NCBI GenBank assembly: GCA_030446305.1
Contig: JASUSA010000016.1
Span: 1 to 53,587 of the forward strand
Direction: 5' to 3'
DNA length: 53,587 nucleotides
DNA from: Clostridiales bacterium
GTDB taxonomy: Bacteria > Bacillota > Clostridia > Peptostreptococcales > Acidaminobacteraceae
In this document: positions 1 to 8,766 of the stretch, piece by piece
Layout of the letters: every line of letters starts with the position of its first letter
Position numbering within the stretch: position 1 is the stretch's first letter
Notes under the pieces: model-generated
Seen by the model: only the letters and a program-made list of their open reading frames with translations
The model's database searches: none
Told to the model about the DNA's origin: nothing
Position numbers and translations under genes: made by a program

Positions 1-20
1 ATTATAAGGAATTTTTTCAT
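1..20 (-). CDS. Possible N-terminus of a gene running off the left edge
   Basis: On the minus strand an ATG at 20-18 opens a frame reading MKKFLI, which then leaves the window. The Lys-Lys-hydrophobic start resembles a signal peptide. No clear Shine-Dalgarno site precedes it, only AAGGG about 10 bases upstream. Too little is visible to name it. Confidence 0.2.
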
Positions 21-371
21 CAAAATAAACCCTTATATATACAGAAATGTTAATATCAAACTTTAGATGTCGTTCGCTTTTTTTATGCAACGCTAGTGCA
101 ACATCTTATAATACTGCCACACATTTCCACCTTAATGACAGTCGTAATTATTTATTTATACCCATTTTCCAGTCATAAAATCACTGTATCAAAAAAAATT
201 CATGGCCGCAATTGCACTGTTTTCAATCGCTATATCATTTTTGCGATTTTAAAAAATATCATAGAATTTTATTTATAATAGTGTTAATATATAAACGAAG
301 TAAGATGTTTACAATCATATACATAGAGACAATGATTGGTCATCTTCTGAAATTATTAAAGGGAGGGTTTT

Positions 372-1346
372 ATGAACAAGAAATTTGCAATCGTATTGGC
401 ACTGCTCATGGTGTTGTCATCTTCTTTCGTCTTTGGCGATGTAGATACAACCACTTCTGCGTCTACTTGGGTTGAAGAGACGCCGACAGTCGGCCCATCA
501 AAAGCCGTGCCCGTTGCCGTATCAGGCAACTACACTACCTACACCGTTAAAGCGGGTGATGTTTTATGGAAAATTGCGATGGACAACGACATGACGTTAA
601 AAGAATTGCTCGCTGTTAATCCGCAACTTAAAACGCCGGACAATATCGCGGTAGGACAAGTGCTTAATCTCAAAACGGCATCCATGGCTGCAACGGCTGT
701 CAGCGGTCAGCTTTACCAAGGACTCGGGCACACTGTTGCCTTTAGAAATGGCCCGGGCAAAGACAGCGAAGAGGTTCCGGTATACAGCTTTAACATCGCA
801 ATGGCCAGCGCCGTTTTTGATGCCGAAGGCCGTATTGTAAATGTCTTCGTCGACGGCTATGAAATTGCGACGCCAAATTACGACGGCGCTTCAATGCCGC
901 ACTTTTCAGGGTGGCCTGACAAAGAAGGCTACAATATAACAGATCATGAAACTGAAAAAGTATCTGGCGTATCTGTCAATACAGCCGAATCAGCTGCAGC
1001 GGAAGTAAACAGCTGGGTTACAAAACGCCAACGCGGTGATTCTTATCACATGAATGAAGCAAACGAATGGTATAAGCAAATGGATTTCTATCAGTCTTTC
1101 TTCGTTGGCAAAACAGTTGCCGAACTCGAAGATTGGTTTGCTAAAAATACCACTTCTGCAGGCCGTCCAATTAAACTTGATACGACAAATGAAGCCGATA
1201 TTGCAAAACTCGCAGCGCTTACGCCGGACGAAATGCAAGTTCATGTCGATGTCGTCTCCGGTGCAACAATGTCCCTTCGGGATGCTCACGGAGATTTCTT
1301 AGGTGCTGTTGCAAATGCTTATGCAAACCGCACACCTGTGAAGTAA
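372..1346 (+). CDS. Secreted LysM protein with FMN-binding domain
   Basis: A 324-residue exported protein. Residues 1-22 form a signal peptide ending near FVFG. Residues about 54-100 are a LysM repeat (YTVKAGDVLWKIA, then NPQL and IAVGQVL), which binds peptidoglycan. The rest resembles an FMN-binding domain and ends with DVVSGATMS at residues 293-301. That fits the motif in which ApbE attaches FMN to a Thr, here Thr299. The start is supported by GGGAGGG four bases before the ATG. The gene is monocistronic, with a terminator directly after it. Inference: a wall-bound flavoprotein for extracytosolic electron transfer. No apbE or partner redox gene lies in the window. LysM is secure; flavinylation is read from the motif only. 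Confidence 0.8.
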   Translation: MNKKFAIVLALLMVLSSSFVFGDVDTTTSASTWVEETPTVGPSKAVPVAVSGNYTTYTVKAGDVLWKIAMDNDMTLKELLAVNPQLKTPDNIAVGQVLNLKTASMAATAVSGQLYQGLGHTVAFRNGPGKDSEEVPVYSFNIAMASAVFDAEGRIVNVFVDGYEIATPNYDGASMPHFSGWPDKEGYNITDHETEKVSGVSVNTAESAAAEVNSWVTKRQRGDSYHMNEANEWYKQMDFYQSFFVGKTVAELEDWFAKNTTSAGRPIKLDTTNEADIAKLAALTPDEMQVHVDVVSGATMSLRDAHGDFLGAVANAYANRTPVK

Positions 1347-1361
1347 CACTTAGGTTATTTT

Positions 1362-1388
1362 AAGCCAGCTTATCGCTGGCTTTTTTTG
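1362..1388 (+). terminator. Intrinsic terminator of the LysM gene
   Basis: AAGCCAGC at 1362-1369 pairs with GCTGGCTT at 1375-1382 around a five-base loop. A run of T follows, 16 bases after the stop codon. Confidence 0.85.
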
Positions 1389-1402
1389 CGTCAAGACTTG
1401 AG

Positions 1403-1430
1403 ATTCGCATGCGAATGTGATAATATTATC
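1403..1430. promoter_or_regulatory. Two adjacent perfect palindromes
   Basis: ATTCGCATGCGAAT (1403-1416) and GATAATATTATC (1419-1430) are perfect palindromes two bases apart, in the long spacer between the LysM gene and the chemoreceptor. They could be operator sites for a dimeric regulator. No bound protein can be named. Confidence 0.35.
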
Positions 1431-1478
1431 AAATACTATTCAAATGATAAGTAATGTTGAAGCGTGAGGGCAAACGCA

Positions 1479-1568
1479 ATGATCTACCTGATGACATTGC
1501 TTGTCGTTTATTCGAAACACATTCGTTTTCTTTTAAAGAAAAACCATGTCGCAACGATGCGAAAATAA
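1479..1568 (+). CDS. Possible 29-residue membrane peptide
   Basis: A short frame starting MIYLMTLLVVY and ending in a basic tail (HIRFLLKKNHVATMRK). GAGGG lies eight bases before the ATG. One hydrophobic segment plus a Lys/Arg tail is the general shape of small type I toxins and other membrane peptides. The stop codon lies in the left arm of a strong hairpin at 1557-1595. It may be chance, since nothing homologous is recognised. Confidence 0.22.
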   Translation: MIYLMTLLVVYSKHIRFLLKKNHVATMRK

Positions 1569-1595
1569 GCTTTATCACAACGCTTATTTTCGCAT
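1557..1595 (+). other. Perfect 14-bp inverted repeat in spacer
   Basis: ATGCGAAAATAAGC (1557-1570) and its exact complement (1582-1595) enclose an 11-base loop. No strong T run follows on either strand, so it is either a weak bidirectional terminator or a structured or protein-binding element. The rest of the 1389-1836 spacer shows nothing else recognisable apart from the palindromes and the short frame listed separately. Confidence 0.5.
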
Positions 1596-1836
1596 TTCTA
1601 TCTTTCTGAGACGTTGACCCGTCTGCATTTTCCCTTCTTTTATGCGATGTTTGACCATAATTAAAGCAATGATCCTATTTTTCACATAAGGAAAGTGCAG
1701 CATTCAAATTTTAAGCTTTTATAAAATGCGCATTGTTTTCATAAGGCAAAAATTAAGCCTATTGTCATAAAGGATCAATGAAAGGTAATCATACAATTTC
1801 TTTACATAACTACATAAACGCGAAGGAGGCATGCAC

Positions 1837-3471
1837 ATGCGCAAAAAAAATATCCTACTATATGCCTTAATACTGGCAATTGTCAACGGCATTATTTTTT
1901 ATCTCACTTTGACCTTTCAATACCATACAAAATTCAGTACGCCAATCGTTGCCTTAATTATTGGAATCATTATCTTCGTTTTAAGCACATTTTTACTTTG
2001 GATCGCCAATAGACGTGTTTCATCCTTAATGGAAAATGTCAACGAAAATCTCGATTCGTTAAGCGAAGGCAATTTCACAGCATTAGCAGCCAAGGAAGCA
2101 GCACATGCTAATTTTGGAAAAACAAGTACACTTTTCGAAAAACTTCGAAAAATGTTTAGTCAGTGGATGACGGACTTGCTCTACTCTGCTGTCGCCGTTA
2201 AAGTTTCCTCAGAAAAAATCAACACTTCGACTGCCCAAACATTTGACAGCATTCAAGTTCTCAACCACAGTCTCAACGACATCCGCAAAATATTTGAAGA
2301 GACAACACATATGCTTTCCAATATTTCAGCATTAACCGTTGACCTCGCACAAAGCAGCACGACAATTGCCGACCACAGCAATGAAGCAGTTGAAAAGATG
2401 CATGGCGCTTCTGATACGGCTCAGTCCGGCGGTGCAGCGGTCACACAAGTTGTCGGCGCTATGAAGCGTATCAACGAAGATGTGAAAAATGCACAAGCCA
2501 TGATTATAAAACTCGAATCCGCTTCATCGGAAATTGGCAATATCACCGAAACCATTGCCGCCATATCTGAACAGACAAATTTGCTGGCATTAAATGCAGC
2601 CATTGAAGCTGCACGCGCCGGTGAGTATGGACGCGGTTTCGCCGTCGTCGCCGATGAAGTAAGAAAACTTGCAGACGAAAGCCACCATGCCGCACAAAAA
2701 ATAGATAAACTGATCAGTTCCATGCAGGTTGATGTCACCGACGTCGTCAATTCTATCCAAAAAGTTCACGACGAGGTAGATGAAGGTGTCGGCGTTGCTG
2801 AAAATGCAGGCGACAGTTTAGCCAATATCATCAGTGCCGTATCATTGGCCGAAACCCTAATCGGCAATATTTCCAAAGACGTAAAATTTCAATCAGACAA
2901 TACCAGCAGCATTTCAGCCAGTATTCAAGAAATCACCTCTCAGGCTGAAACCGGTACAGCCTCCGTTGAAGAAATTACAAGCGTTGTGGAAACGCAGCTC
3001 GATTTCCTCGCTCAAAACAATCAAAGCGCTGCCGATCTGTTAAAGATTGCAGGCAACCTCGACAAGACCATGGCGGTGTTCGACAGCAACATTGGCGAGC
3101 AAATGCTCACCGTTTGTGAAAAAATTGTGAAACGGCTGCCGCTGTCAAATGAAGCTTTGATCTCATTGGCTCAGACTGTTGGCCTTACAGAAATTCACAT
3201 CATTGATCGCAACGGTTTTATTAAGTTCAGCAGCAATCAAGCTATTATCGGATTCCAATTCTCAAGTGAACCCGGTTCTCAAACCTATGATTTTATGCAA
3301 ATTTTTAAAAATCCGTCGCGCCGAGTCAATCAAAAATCCGACTTTAGGGATGTCGATGACAAATTATTCAAATATGCGGGCATTATCACAAACGATCATC
3401 AATATGTGGTTCAATGCGGTTTGGAAGCCTCTGATTTCATGCATTTTAAAGGCGAGAACGCCCTTTCATAA
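1837..3471 (+). CDS. Methyl-accepting chemotaxis protein with C-terminal sensor-like domain
   Basis: A chemoreceptor of about 544 residues. Two membrane segments lie near residues 6-26 and 36-57 with almost no external loop. A helical adapter and the signalling domain follow, with the conserved hairpin ([19 protein letters not shown], then [15 protein letters not shown]) that binds CheA/CheW. Unusually, about 120 residues follow the signalling domain, with a PAS/Cache-like pattern (HIIDRNGFIKFSS ... YVVQCGLEASDF). Signal input may therefore be cytoplasmic and C-terminal. ATG 1837 is chosen over ATG 1831 because AAGGAGG (1823-1829) is seven bases before it and only one base before the other. 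A terminator lies at 3571-3600. Confidence 0.9.
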   Translation: MRKKNILLYALILAIVNGIIFYLTLTFQYHTKFSTPIVALIIGIIIFVLSTFLLWIANRRVSSLMENVNENLDSLSEGNFTALAAKEAAHANFGKTSTLFEKLRKMFSQWMTDLLYSAVAVKVSSEKINTSTAQTFDSIQVLNHSLNDIRKIFEETTHMLSNISALTVDLAQSSTTIADHSNEAVEKMHGASDTAQSGGAAVTQVVGAMKRINEDVKNAQAMIIKLESASSEIGNITETIAAISEQTNLLALNAAIEAARAGEYGRGFAVVADEVRKLADESHHAAQKIDKLISSMQVDVTDVVNSIQKVHDEVDEGVGVAENAGDSLANIISAVSLAETLIGNISKDVKFQSDNTSSISASIQEITSQAETGTASVEEITSVVETQLDFLAQNNQSAADLLKIAGNLDKTMAVFDSNIGEQMLTVCEKIVKRLPLSNEALISLAQTVGLTEIHIIDRNGFIKFSSNQAIIGFQFSSEPGSQTYDFMQIFKNPSRRVNQKSDFRDVDDKLFKYAGIITNDHQYVVQCGLEASDFMHFKGENALS

Positions 3472-3515
3472 TCAGTGCAATGCGCAATCATCAATCGTGC
3501 GCTTGCAAATTTATA

Positions 3516-4601
3516 TTAATCTTCATTTAGCTGTCGAACAACGACATTGTAGGTTTTATTTGATAAGGTAATGCGGTACCGTTTTGGTGCCGCATTTTTT
3601 ACATGATTGCACTGTTTTACATGCTCACACTGGTTTACATGATTGCACTGTTTTACATGATTGCACACTGCTTTTGAAAAGAAGTCTGCCAGTGCCTCAT
3701 CGTAAGCTTCTAACGCTGCCAAAGCCTCGGATAATTCACCGCTATGAAAACGCACGCAGCTTCCCGCCGACTGTTGAACGAAATAAGGCAAATCGAACGC
3801 CCAGATCTGTCCAAGCTGCCTGTAGCCACCCGTTGTTTGGCGATCCGCCAGCAATACAATTGGCTGTCCATCACCGGGCACTTGTATCGTTCCCGCCCCT
3901 ACAGGCGCAGACAGCATATCATTGCCGCCGGTCATCTGAATTGCTTCTCCTGCTAATCGATATCCCATTCGATCAGACATCGCATCAATGCAGTAATCAT
4001 TCTTTTGGAAAATCTGTCGATAGCGCGCATTCATCTCACGATCAACAGATGATGGTATGAAGCGCACAACGCGATTTTCATAAGGTACATTTGCCAGCGA
4101 ACGCGGCATCTTTATGTGCGCAGGCATTTCAACATCCACAAATGGCAGCTGATCGCCCACCTTCAAGGCTCGCCCTTCAACACCGCCGAACCGTCCTCTT
4201 ATGAATGTCGATCTACTTTTAAGTACCTTTGGCACATCAAAGCCGCCTGAAACAGCCATATAGGCATAGACGCCCGTTTTAGCATAATCGCCGGTCAGCT
4301 CATCATCTTGGTTTATAAAGAGCGTTTCATACATTGGAACTATTTGACCATTAATTTTAAACGCCATATCTGCACCTGTCAGCGCTATTGCCACATCAGC
4401 ATTAAATCGAAAAGAGCCGCCAGACAGCATAAACTCCAAACACGCTTTGTCATCGCTGTTGCCTACAAGTCGATTGGCAATTTTAAGTGCGATTGAATCC
4501 ATAGCACCACTAACGGGAACCCCCAGCGATTGATAGCCAAATCGTCCTAAATCTTGAACAGTGATCACGCCACTGCTCTTTACAACGCGTATAGATCCCA
4601 T
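3516..4601 (-). CDS. pxpC: 5-oxoprolinase subunit C (biotin-carboxyltransferase-like)
   Basis: Subunit C of the ATP-dependent PxpABC 5-oxoprolinase, which opens 5-oxoproline (pyroglutamate) to L-glutamate. Family signatures are VQDLGRFGYQSLGVPVSGAMDS near the start and later DRMGYRLAG and VPGDGQPIVLLADRQTTGGY. At 361 residues it is longer than usual (about 310-335). The extra length is a linker insertion of four Cys/His hexapeptides just before a normal family C-terminus (YRITLSNKTYNVVV). The start overlaps the end of pxpB by 22 bases, implying translational coupling. The terminator of the convergent chemoreceptor lies within its last codons. Confidence 0.9.
   Translation of the reverse strand: MGSIRVVKSSGVITVQDLGRFGYQSLGVPVSGAMDSIALKIANRLVGNSDDKACLEFMLSGGSFRFNADVAIALTGADMAFKINGQIVPMYETLFINQDDELTGDYAKTGVYAYMAVSGGFDVPKVLKSRSTFIRGRFGGVEGRALKVGDQLPFVDVEMPAHIKMPRSLANVPYENRVVRFIPSSVDREMNARYRQIFQKNDYCIDAMSDRMGYRLAGEAIQMTGGNDMLSAPVGAGTIQVPGDGQPIVLLADRQTTGGYRQLGQIWAFDLPYFVQQSAGSCVRFHSGELSEALAALEAYDEALADFFSKAVCNHVKQCNHVNQCEHVKQCNHVKNAAPKRYRITLSNKTYNVVVRQLNED
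3571..3600 (+). terminator. Intrinsic terminator for the chemoreceptor, inside pxpC
   Basis: ATGCGGTACC (3571-3580) pairs with GGTGCCGCAT (3586-3595, one G-T wobble), followed by T6. It lies 100 bases past the chemoreceptor stop and inside the 3' coding end of the convergent pxpC gene. Confidence 0.8.
3597..3668. repeat. 18-bp tandem repeat, four copies, in pxpC
   Basis: Four units of 18 bp: TTTTACATGATTGCACTG and close variants, at 3597-3614, 3615-3632, 3633-3650 and 3651-3668. On the minus strand they encode four Cys-x-His-Val-(Lys/Asn) hexapeptides near the PxpC C-terminus. The period is a multiple of three, so the frame survives copy-number change. Confidence 0.9.
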
Positions 4602-5299
4602 GTTTTTAACCCTTTCTCAATCGCATCGTATGAATTTTTAGCGATGGCCACAAATCGCACAACATCACCGGCCTGAATACGCGAGGGGGATGACGCCTGT
4701 ACATCAAAGAGCAATATTGGCGTTCTGCCGATCAGTTGCCATCCGCCGGGACTTTGAAGCGGATAAATGCCTGTCTGTCCACCGGCAATGCCCACAGAAC
4801 CCGCTGCAATAACTTTTCTTGGCTTTTCTTTTCTAGGCATATGAAGCTTTTTATCAAGGCCGCCCAAATATGGGAAGCCCGGCAAAAACCCAATCATATA
4901 AACTGGATAATCGGGGGCTGTATGCCGCCTAATCACTTCATCTGGCGTCATCTGAGCATATTGACAAAGTACATCCATATCCGCGCCATCATAGCAAACG
5001 GGGATGTTCAGACGCCTCGGTGTAGGCGACGTCGTTTCCATGGCAACTGTTTTCACAAATGCTGCGACAGCCGTGTACAGCGATTGAATAGAAACGGCAA
5101 ACGGATCAACGATCACTGCCACACTGTGATAAGTGGGAATTATGTCTAAAATCGAATCGCCAAATGCCGCTTGAATCCCCTGTGCAACAGCGTGCACTTG
5201 CCGATTGACATCGATATCTATAACAGCATCCCAGCGAATCAAAAGCATCGATTCACTTTCAATCATTATTTCTATTGCGTTCATAAATGCATACTCCAT
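4580..5299 (-). CDS. pxpB: 5-oxoprolinase subunit B
   Basis: Subunit B (KipI/AHS1 family), 239 residues, a normal length. It shows GFLPGFPYLGGLDKKLHMPR and SVGIAGGQTGIYPLQSPGGWQLIGRTP, the core signatures of the family. With PxpC it forms the biotin-independent carboxyltransferase-like half of the 5-oxoprolinase. It lies between pxpA, across a 155-base spacer full of 12-bp repeats, and pxpC, which overlaps it. KipI-like proteins in Bacillus were first described as kinase inhibitors, but with pxpA and pxpC adjacent the metabolic role is the better reading. Confidence 0.9.
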   Translation of the reverse strand: MEYAFMNAIEIMIESESMLLIRWDAVIDIDVNRQVHAVAQGIQAAFGDSILDIIPTYHSVAVIVDPFAVSIQSLYTAVAAFVKTVAMETTSPTPRRLNIPVCYDGADMDVLCQYAQMTPDEVIRRHTAPDYPVYMIGFLPGFPYLGGLDKKLHMPRKEKPRKVIAAGSVGIAGGQTGIYPLQSPGGWQLIGRTPILLFDVQASSPSRIQAGDVVRFVAIAKNSYDAIEKGLKTWDLYAL

Positions 5300-5369
5300 A
5301 TCGTTTTATGCCAGATGTGTTTAGCTTAGGAAGATGCATTTTCCTCATCAAAAATACGCTGGCAAGATT

Positions 5370-5441
5370 TTTTAGTCTTTCTTTTAGTCTTTCTTTTAGT
5401 CTTTCTTTTAAGTTTTCTTTTAAGTTTTCCTTTAATCCTTA
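5370..5441. repeat. 12-bp tandem repeat in the pxpA-pxpB spacer
   Basis: Six units of 12 bp: TTTTAGTCTTTC three times (5370-5405), TTTTAAGTTTTC twice (5406-5429), then a degenerate copy (5430-5441). They fill most of the spacer inside the pxp operon. On the transcribed strand the units are purine-rich (GAAAGACTAAAA). Confidence 0.9.
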
Positions 5442-5454
5442 TGTTGTGCCATCT

Positions 5455-6189
5455 TCAAAGTGTGCCTTTTAAGTAGCCATGAAGCGCCTTAGCAAATGCC
5501 ACCGCATCGGGATTATCGCCATGGACACATACGGTTTCACCCCGCATGGGAATGTGTTTATCATGAACACTGAGCGCATAACCTTCTTCAATAATGCGTG
5601 TGATTTGCAGCGCACTGGCTTCTACATCATGAATCATCGCATTAGACGCCGTACGCGGCACCAGTGTGCCCTCGTCTGTCAAGTTGCGGTCAGCATAAAT
5701 CTCCGCTTTGAACGGCAGTGCATGCTTTTTTGCCGCCCATTCAAGCGCGCTGTTTGGCAATCCATAAAGATACAGTGCAGGATTAAATGTCTTAATTGCA
5801 ATGACAACGGCTTCGGCAAGTTCGTTCGATTTTACAGCCATATTGTAAAGCGCACCATGCGGCTTAACATGATGCAAGGCTCCGCCTTGCGCCTGAACGA
5901 TACCGTAAAGCGCACCGATTTGATAGAGCATGAGTGGACCAATCTCCGACGGTGACACATTAATCGCCTTTCTGCCAAAGCCTGCAAGATCATCAAATCC
6001 AGGGTGCGCACCTATTTTCACATGGTGCTTTAAGGCCAATGCAACCGTTCTTTTCATAACAAAGGGGTCTCCTGCATGAAATCCGCATGCAATATTTGCA
6101 GAGGTTATATACGGCATAAGTGCTGCGTCATTGCCTAAAGTATAAATGCCAAAACTCTCACCTACATCGCTGTTGATGTCTATCTTCAT
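5455..6189 (-). CDS. pxpA: 5-oxoprolinase subunit A (LamB/YcsF family)
   Basis: Subunit A, 244 residues, a normal length. It starts MKIDINSDVGESFG and has YITSANIACGFHAGDP, KIGAHPGFDDLAGFGR and HHVKPHGALYN, the conserved metal- and substrate-site motifs of the LamB/YcsF family. It is the first gene of the pxpABC operon. GGAGAT lies shortly upstream of its ATG. 5-oxoproline arises spontaneously from glutamine and from N-terminal Gln of peptides, which fits the peptide-import and peptidase genes further right. Confidence 0.92.
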   Translation of the reverse strand: MKIDINSDVGESFGIYTLGNDAALMPYITSANIACGFHAGDPFVMKRTVALALKHHVKIGAHPGFDDLAGFGRKAINVSPSEIGPLMLYQIGALYGIVQAQGGALHHVKPHGALYNMAVKSNELAEAVVIAIKTFNPALYLYGLPNSALEWAAKKHALPFKAEIYADRNLTDEGTLVPRTASNAMIHDVEASALQITRIIEEGYALSVHDKHIPMRGETVCVHGDNPDAVAFAKALHGYLKGTL

Positions 6190-6352
6190 AGCTGATCTCC
6201 TTCACGCTTTCAATGGTATTTCGCGCCTTGTGGTGCAATGGATACCGTTCAATTAGAAAGCGCTGTTTTATCTTATTACTCAGTTTACCGCGAAGTCATT
6301 GCTGTGTAAAGAACTTGCCTCCAGATATCCATTCGCACGCTTAAAACACGCG

Positions 6353-6378
6353 AAAAAACCAGCCTTTTCAGACTGGCC
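6353..6378 (-). terminator. Intrinsic terminator of the second chemoreceptor gene
   Basis: On the minus strand CCAGTC (6376-6371) pairs with GGCTGG (6364-6359) around TGAAAA, followed by six T. It lies just past the chemoreceptor stop at 6412. Confidence 0.75.
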
Positions 6379-6411
6379 ATTTTCAATGGGTTTCGTTCTT
6401 CGAATTTGCAT

Positions 6412-8601
6412 TTATCTTCCTTTTTCAATTGTAAACTGGCTGACGATATCGTACATGTTTGAAGCCGTGTAGTTAAGTGTTTCCTTCACTTGCTGCAAAT
6501 TGAGACTGTTGCTTTCAAGCGCCTGCATCATGCGCTTGCTGTCGTTTTGCGCTTCTGATGATTTCCGTTCAAAACTGTCGATAAACCGATCCTGTGTTCG
6601 CAGGATATCGCCAATCAGTGTTGTGTCTGCCTTCATCTGATGTGAAAGCGCTGTGATATCACCTGTCACTTTATCAATATCCAGCTGAATTTGCGAAAAA
6701 CTGTCGATCGTTTTGTTCACACTGTCACTGCCTGCATTAATGCGATCGCTGATTCGAAGAATGTTGCCGGTATTGACGTTGACTTCTTCCTGAATGTTGA
6801 CAATTTTTTCAGATATTTTTTTCGTAGAATCCATGGTCATTTCAGCTAGCGTGCCAATTTCATCCGCGACGACGGCAAAACCGCGTCCATGCTCACCTGC
6901 ACGTGCTGCTTCAATGGATGCATTCAGTGCCAGCAGCTTTGTTTGACTCGAAATATTGCCGATGATATCAATGACTTCATTGATTTCAAAGGCATACGTT
7001 TTCAATTGGTTGATGGATTGTGTCGTTTCCTGAATTTCCTCTACGATCTCAGACATGATGTTGAATGTCTCCATTGAAATGCCTTTGCTGTCAAGCGCGT
7101 TTTTATTGATATACTGCATTTGACTCGTTGCCGCCAATATCGTCTGATTGACATCGTCAATGGATTTGCTCAATTTGCCAAAATCAGCTTTCATATGATT
7201 TAAATCCGATGTAGACTGTTCCAGCACGTGAAGCACATTTTGCATGGTTCCGTCAATTTGTGTCGAATTATCATTAATATCCCCCATTAACTTTTCCATT
7301 TCGTCTACCGAAAACTTGGAAATATTGGTGGCAAATTTGATGCGTTTAATAATGTTCATTTGGTTGTTAATAAATTTGTTAAACCATTTTGACAATTCAC
7401 CCATCTGGTCATACTTATTGTTTTTGACGCGTTTTGTCAAATCACCTTCCCCTTCAGCAATTTCATGGACAAGGCCGATCGTATCGCTTAACGGTATAAT
7501 TGCCAATATGTTCAGGGTCGTAATGGCACTTAGCAAAAGCAGCAGCCATTCAAAGACAATGCGTATGAGATCGCCGCCGGGCAAAAATGAGCCCAATGCC
7601 CTTCCCGCTGTGAGAATCAACGCATACAAAAGGCCAAGTGCCAGCAAAAATTTTAAATTGAGACTTCGGTATTTGTAGATTTCATCAATATCGCCTTCAC
7701 ATAGAAGCCCCCACACTTCATCCGTATGCGGCGGCCTGATGGTAATCCCCTTGCCGCCAACATAAATATGGCGATATTCCGGATAACCTGGCCACGCATC
7801 CAAATTTTCACCGTTGTCAATCGTCTTTTGAACACCTTCATGCAGCTTATCCGTCGCCGGATCATTGAAAATAATTTCAAATTCCGTGTACTTCTTTACC
7901 TTCACCGTTCCAAATCCGTTTGTACGAATGCCGTCTTTTAGATTGTCGCCAAGTGTAAAGGCATTGTCTTCAAAACGACTTCTTGAAATGGCACTACCCT
8001 TTGGAATACCGCGTTTATTCTGAATCATAAACAAATAATTGTCTCCCGATTCTTTATAAACATGTGCATCTTCGTCTTGTAGCACATCACTCATGACATC
8101 ATTCGGAATCCTTCCACACAAGTAAAACACATTATTTTCCAGTTCGATCGGCTGAATAAACATCAGCGTTACCTCATCCGAAAAGCGCGAATTAAAATGC
8201 TTGACAGCCATTGTATCATCATCTGCATAGGGACCATACATATAAGGTGCACGCCCAAATGCGCTCGTATAGGGTCTATTAATCTTTCGCCCCATATGTG
8301 CTCTATGTGTTGATGCAATCACTTTTTTTTCAGCATTTGCAACGAACAGCTCTGAAAAATCGCTGAAAAGCGCGTGCTGCTGTTTTAAGCATTCGTTTAA
8401 TGCTTCAGCTTTTTCATCCGTCAGGTTTGCCGGTTCGACTAGCAAACGCTTAACGGTGAGCATCATTGCCGTCCAAGAATCGTCAAACCAATTGTAAACT
8501 GCCTTTTCTCTTCCCTTTGCGATGCCATTAAATGTGTTTTCTGTATGCCCTTTAAGCCCCGGGTTTAGGAAAAACGAGAGCTTCCTTCTTACGATATTCA
8601 T
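6412..8601 (-). CDS. Methyl-accepting chemotaxis protein, sensor region N-terminal to the membrane segments
   Basis: A 729-residue chemoreceptor. Start 8601 is preferred over 8652 because AAGGAG lies eight bases before it. No membrane helix or signal peptide is visible at the N-terminus. About 300 residues of sensor-like sequence come first ([19 protein letters not shown], PFxxP-like Cache patterns). Two closely spaced membrane helices follow ([36 protein letters not shown]), then a HAMP domain ([13 protein letters not shown]) and the signalling hairpin ([36 protein letters not shown]). Read literally, the sensor is cytoplasmic. Its own terminator follows. A loose SigD-like site (TAAA-N15-ACCAATAG) may lie upstream near 8690-8720; this is weak. 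Confidence 0.88.
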   Translation of the reverse strand: MNIVRRKLSFFLNPGLKGHTENTFNGIAKGREKAVYNWFDDSWTAMMLTVKRLLVEPANLTDEKAEALNECLKQQHALFSDFSELFVANAEKKVIASTHRAHMGRKINRPYTSAFGRAPYMYGPYADDDTMAVKHFNSRFSDEVTLMFIQPIELENNVFYLCGRIPNDVMSDVLQDEDAHVYKESGDNYLFMIQNKRGIPKGSAISRSRFEDNAFTLGDNLKDGIRTNGFGTVKVKKYTEFEIIFNDPATDKLHEGVQKTIDNGENLDAWPGYPEYRHIYVGGKGITIRPPHTDEVWGLLCEGDIDEIYKYRSLNLKFLLALGLLYALILTAGRALGSFLPGGDLIRIVFEWLLLLLSAITTLNILAIIPLSDTIGLVHEIAEGEGDLTKRVKNNKYDQMGELSKWFNKFINNQMNIIKRIKFATNISKFSVDEMEKLMGDINDNSTQIDGTMQNVLHVLEQSTSDLNHMKADFGKLSKSIDDVNQTILAATSQMQYINKNALDSKGISMETFNIMSEIVEEIQETTQSINQLKTYAFEINEVIDIIGNISSQTKLLALNASIEAARAGEHGRGFAVVADEIGTLAEMTMDSTKKISEKIVNIQEEVNVNTGNILRISDRINAGSDSVNKTIDSFSQIQLDIDKVTGDITALSHQMKADTTLIGDILRTQDRFIDSFERKSSEAQNDSKRMMQALESNSLNLQQVKETLNYTASNMYDIVSQFTIEKGR

Positions 8602-8723
8602 GACTTCATCTCCTTTTTCTCTCTTTATTTGCCCATTTGTTCGGATCAACACCGTACATTTGCCCTTAATTTATCTCTATTGGTGATAACACGTCACCAT
8701 TTATTGCCTTAACACATTTAGAA

Positions 8724-8766
8724 AACAAAAAACTCTATGTCATTTCTCTTTATAGATGACATAGAG
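8724..8766 (-). terminator. Orphan intrinsic terminator on the minus strand
   Basis: CTCTATGTCAT (8733-8743) and ATGACATAGAG (8756-8766) form a perfect 11-bp stem. On the minus strand a T run follows (8732-8727, continuing TGTTTTC). No minus-strand protein gene ends upstream of it, so it may end a small RNA transcribed from about 8960-8770. Confidence 0.7.

Noticed and set aside
1466-1510. GGGCAAAC followed by a GCAATG/CATTGC stem, like a GEMM riboswitch start
   Set aside because: The rest of the aptamer is missing, and a short frame and hairpin occupy the site.
5287-5472. Plus-strand frame rich in Phe-Ser-Leu
   Set aside because: Generated by the 12-bp repeat array in the pxp operon; no ribosome site and antisense to the operon.
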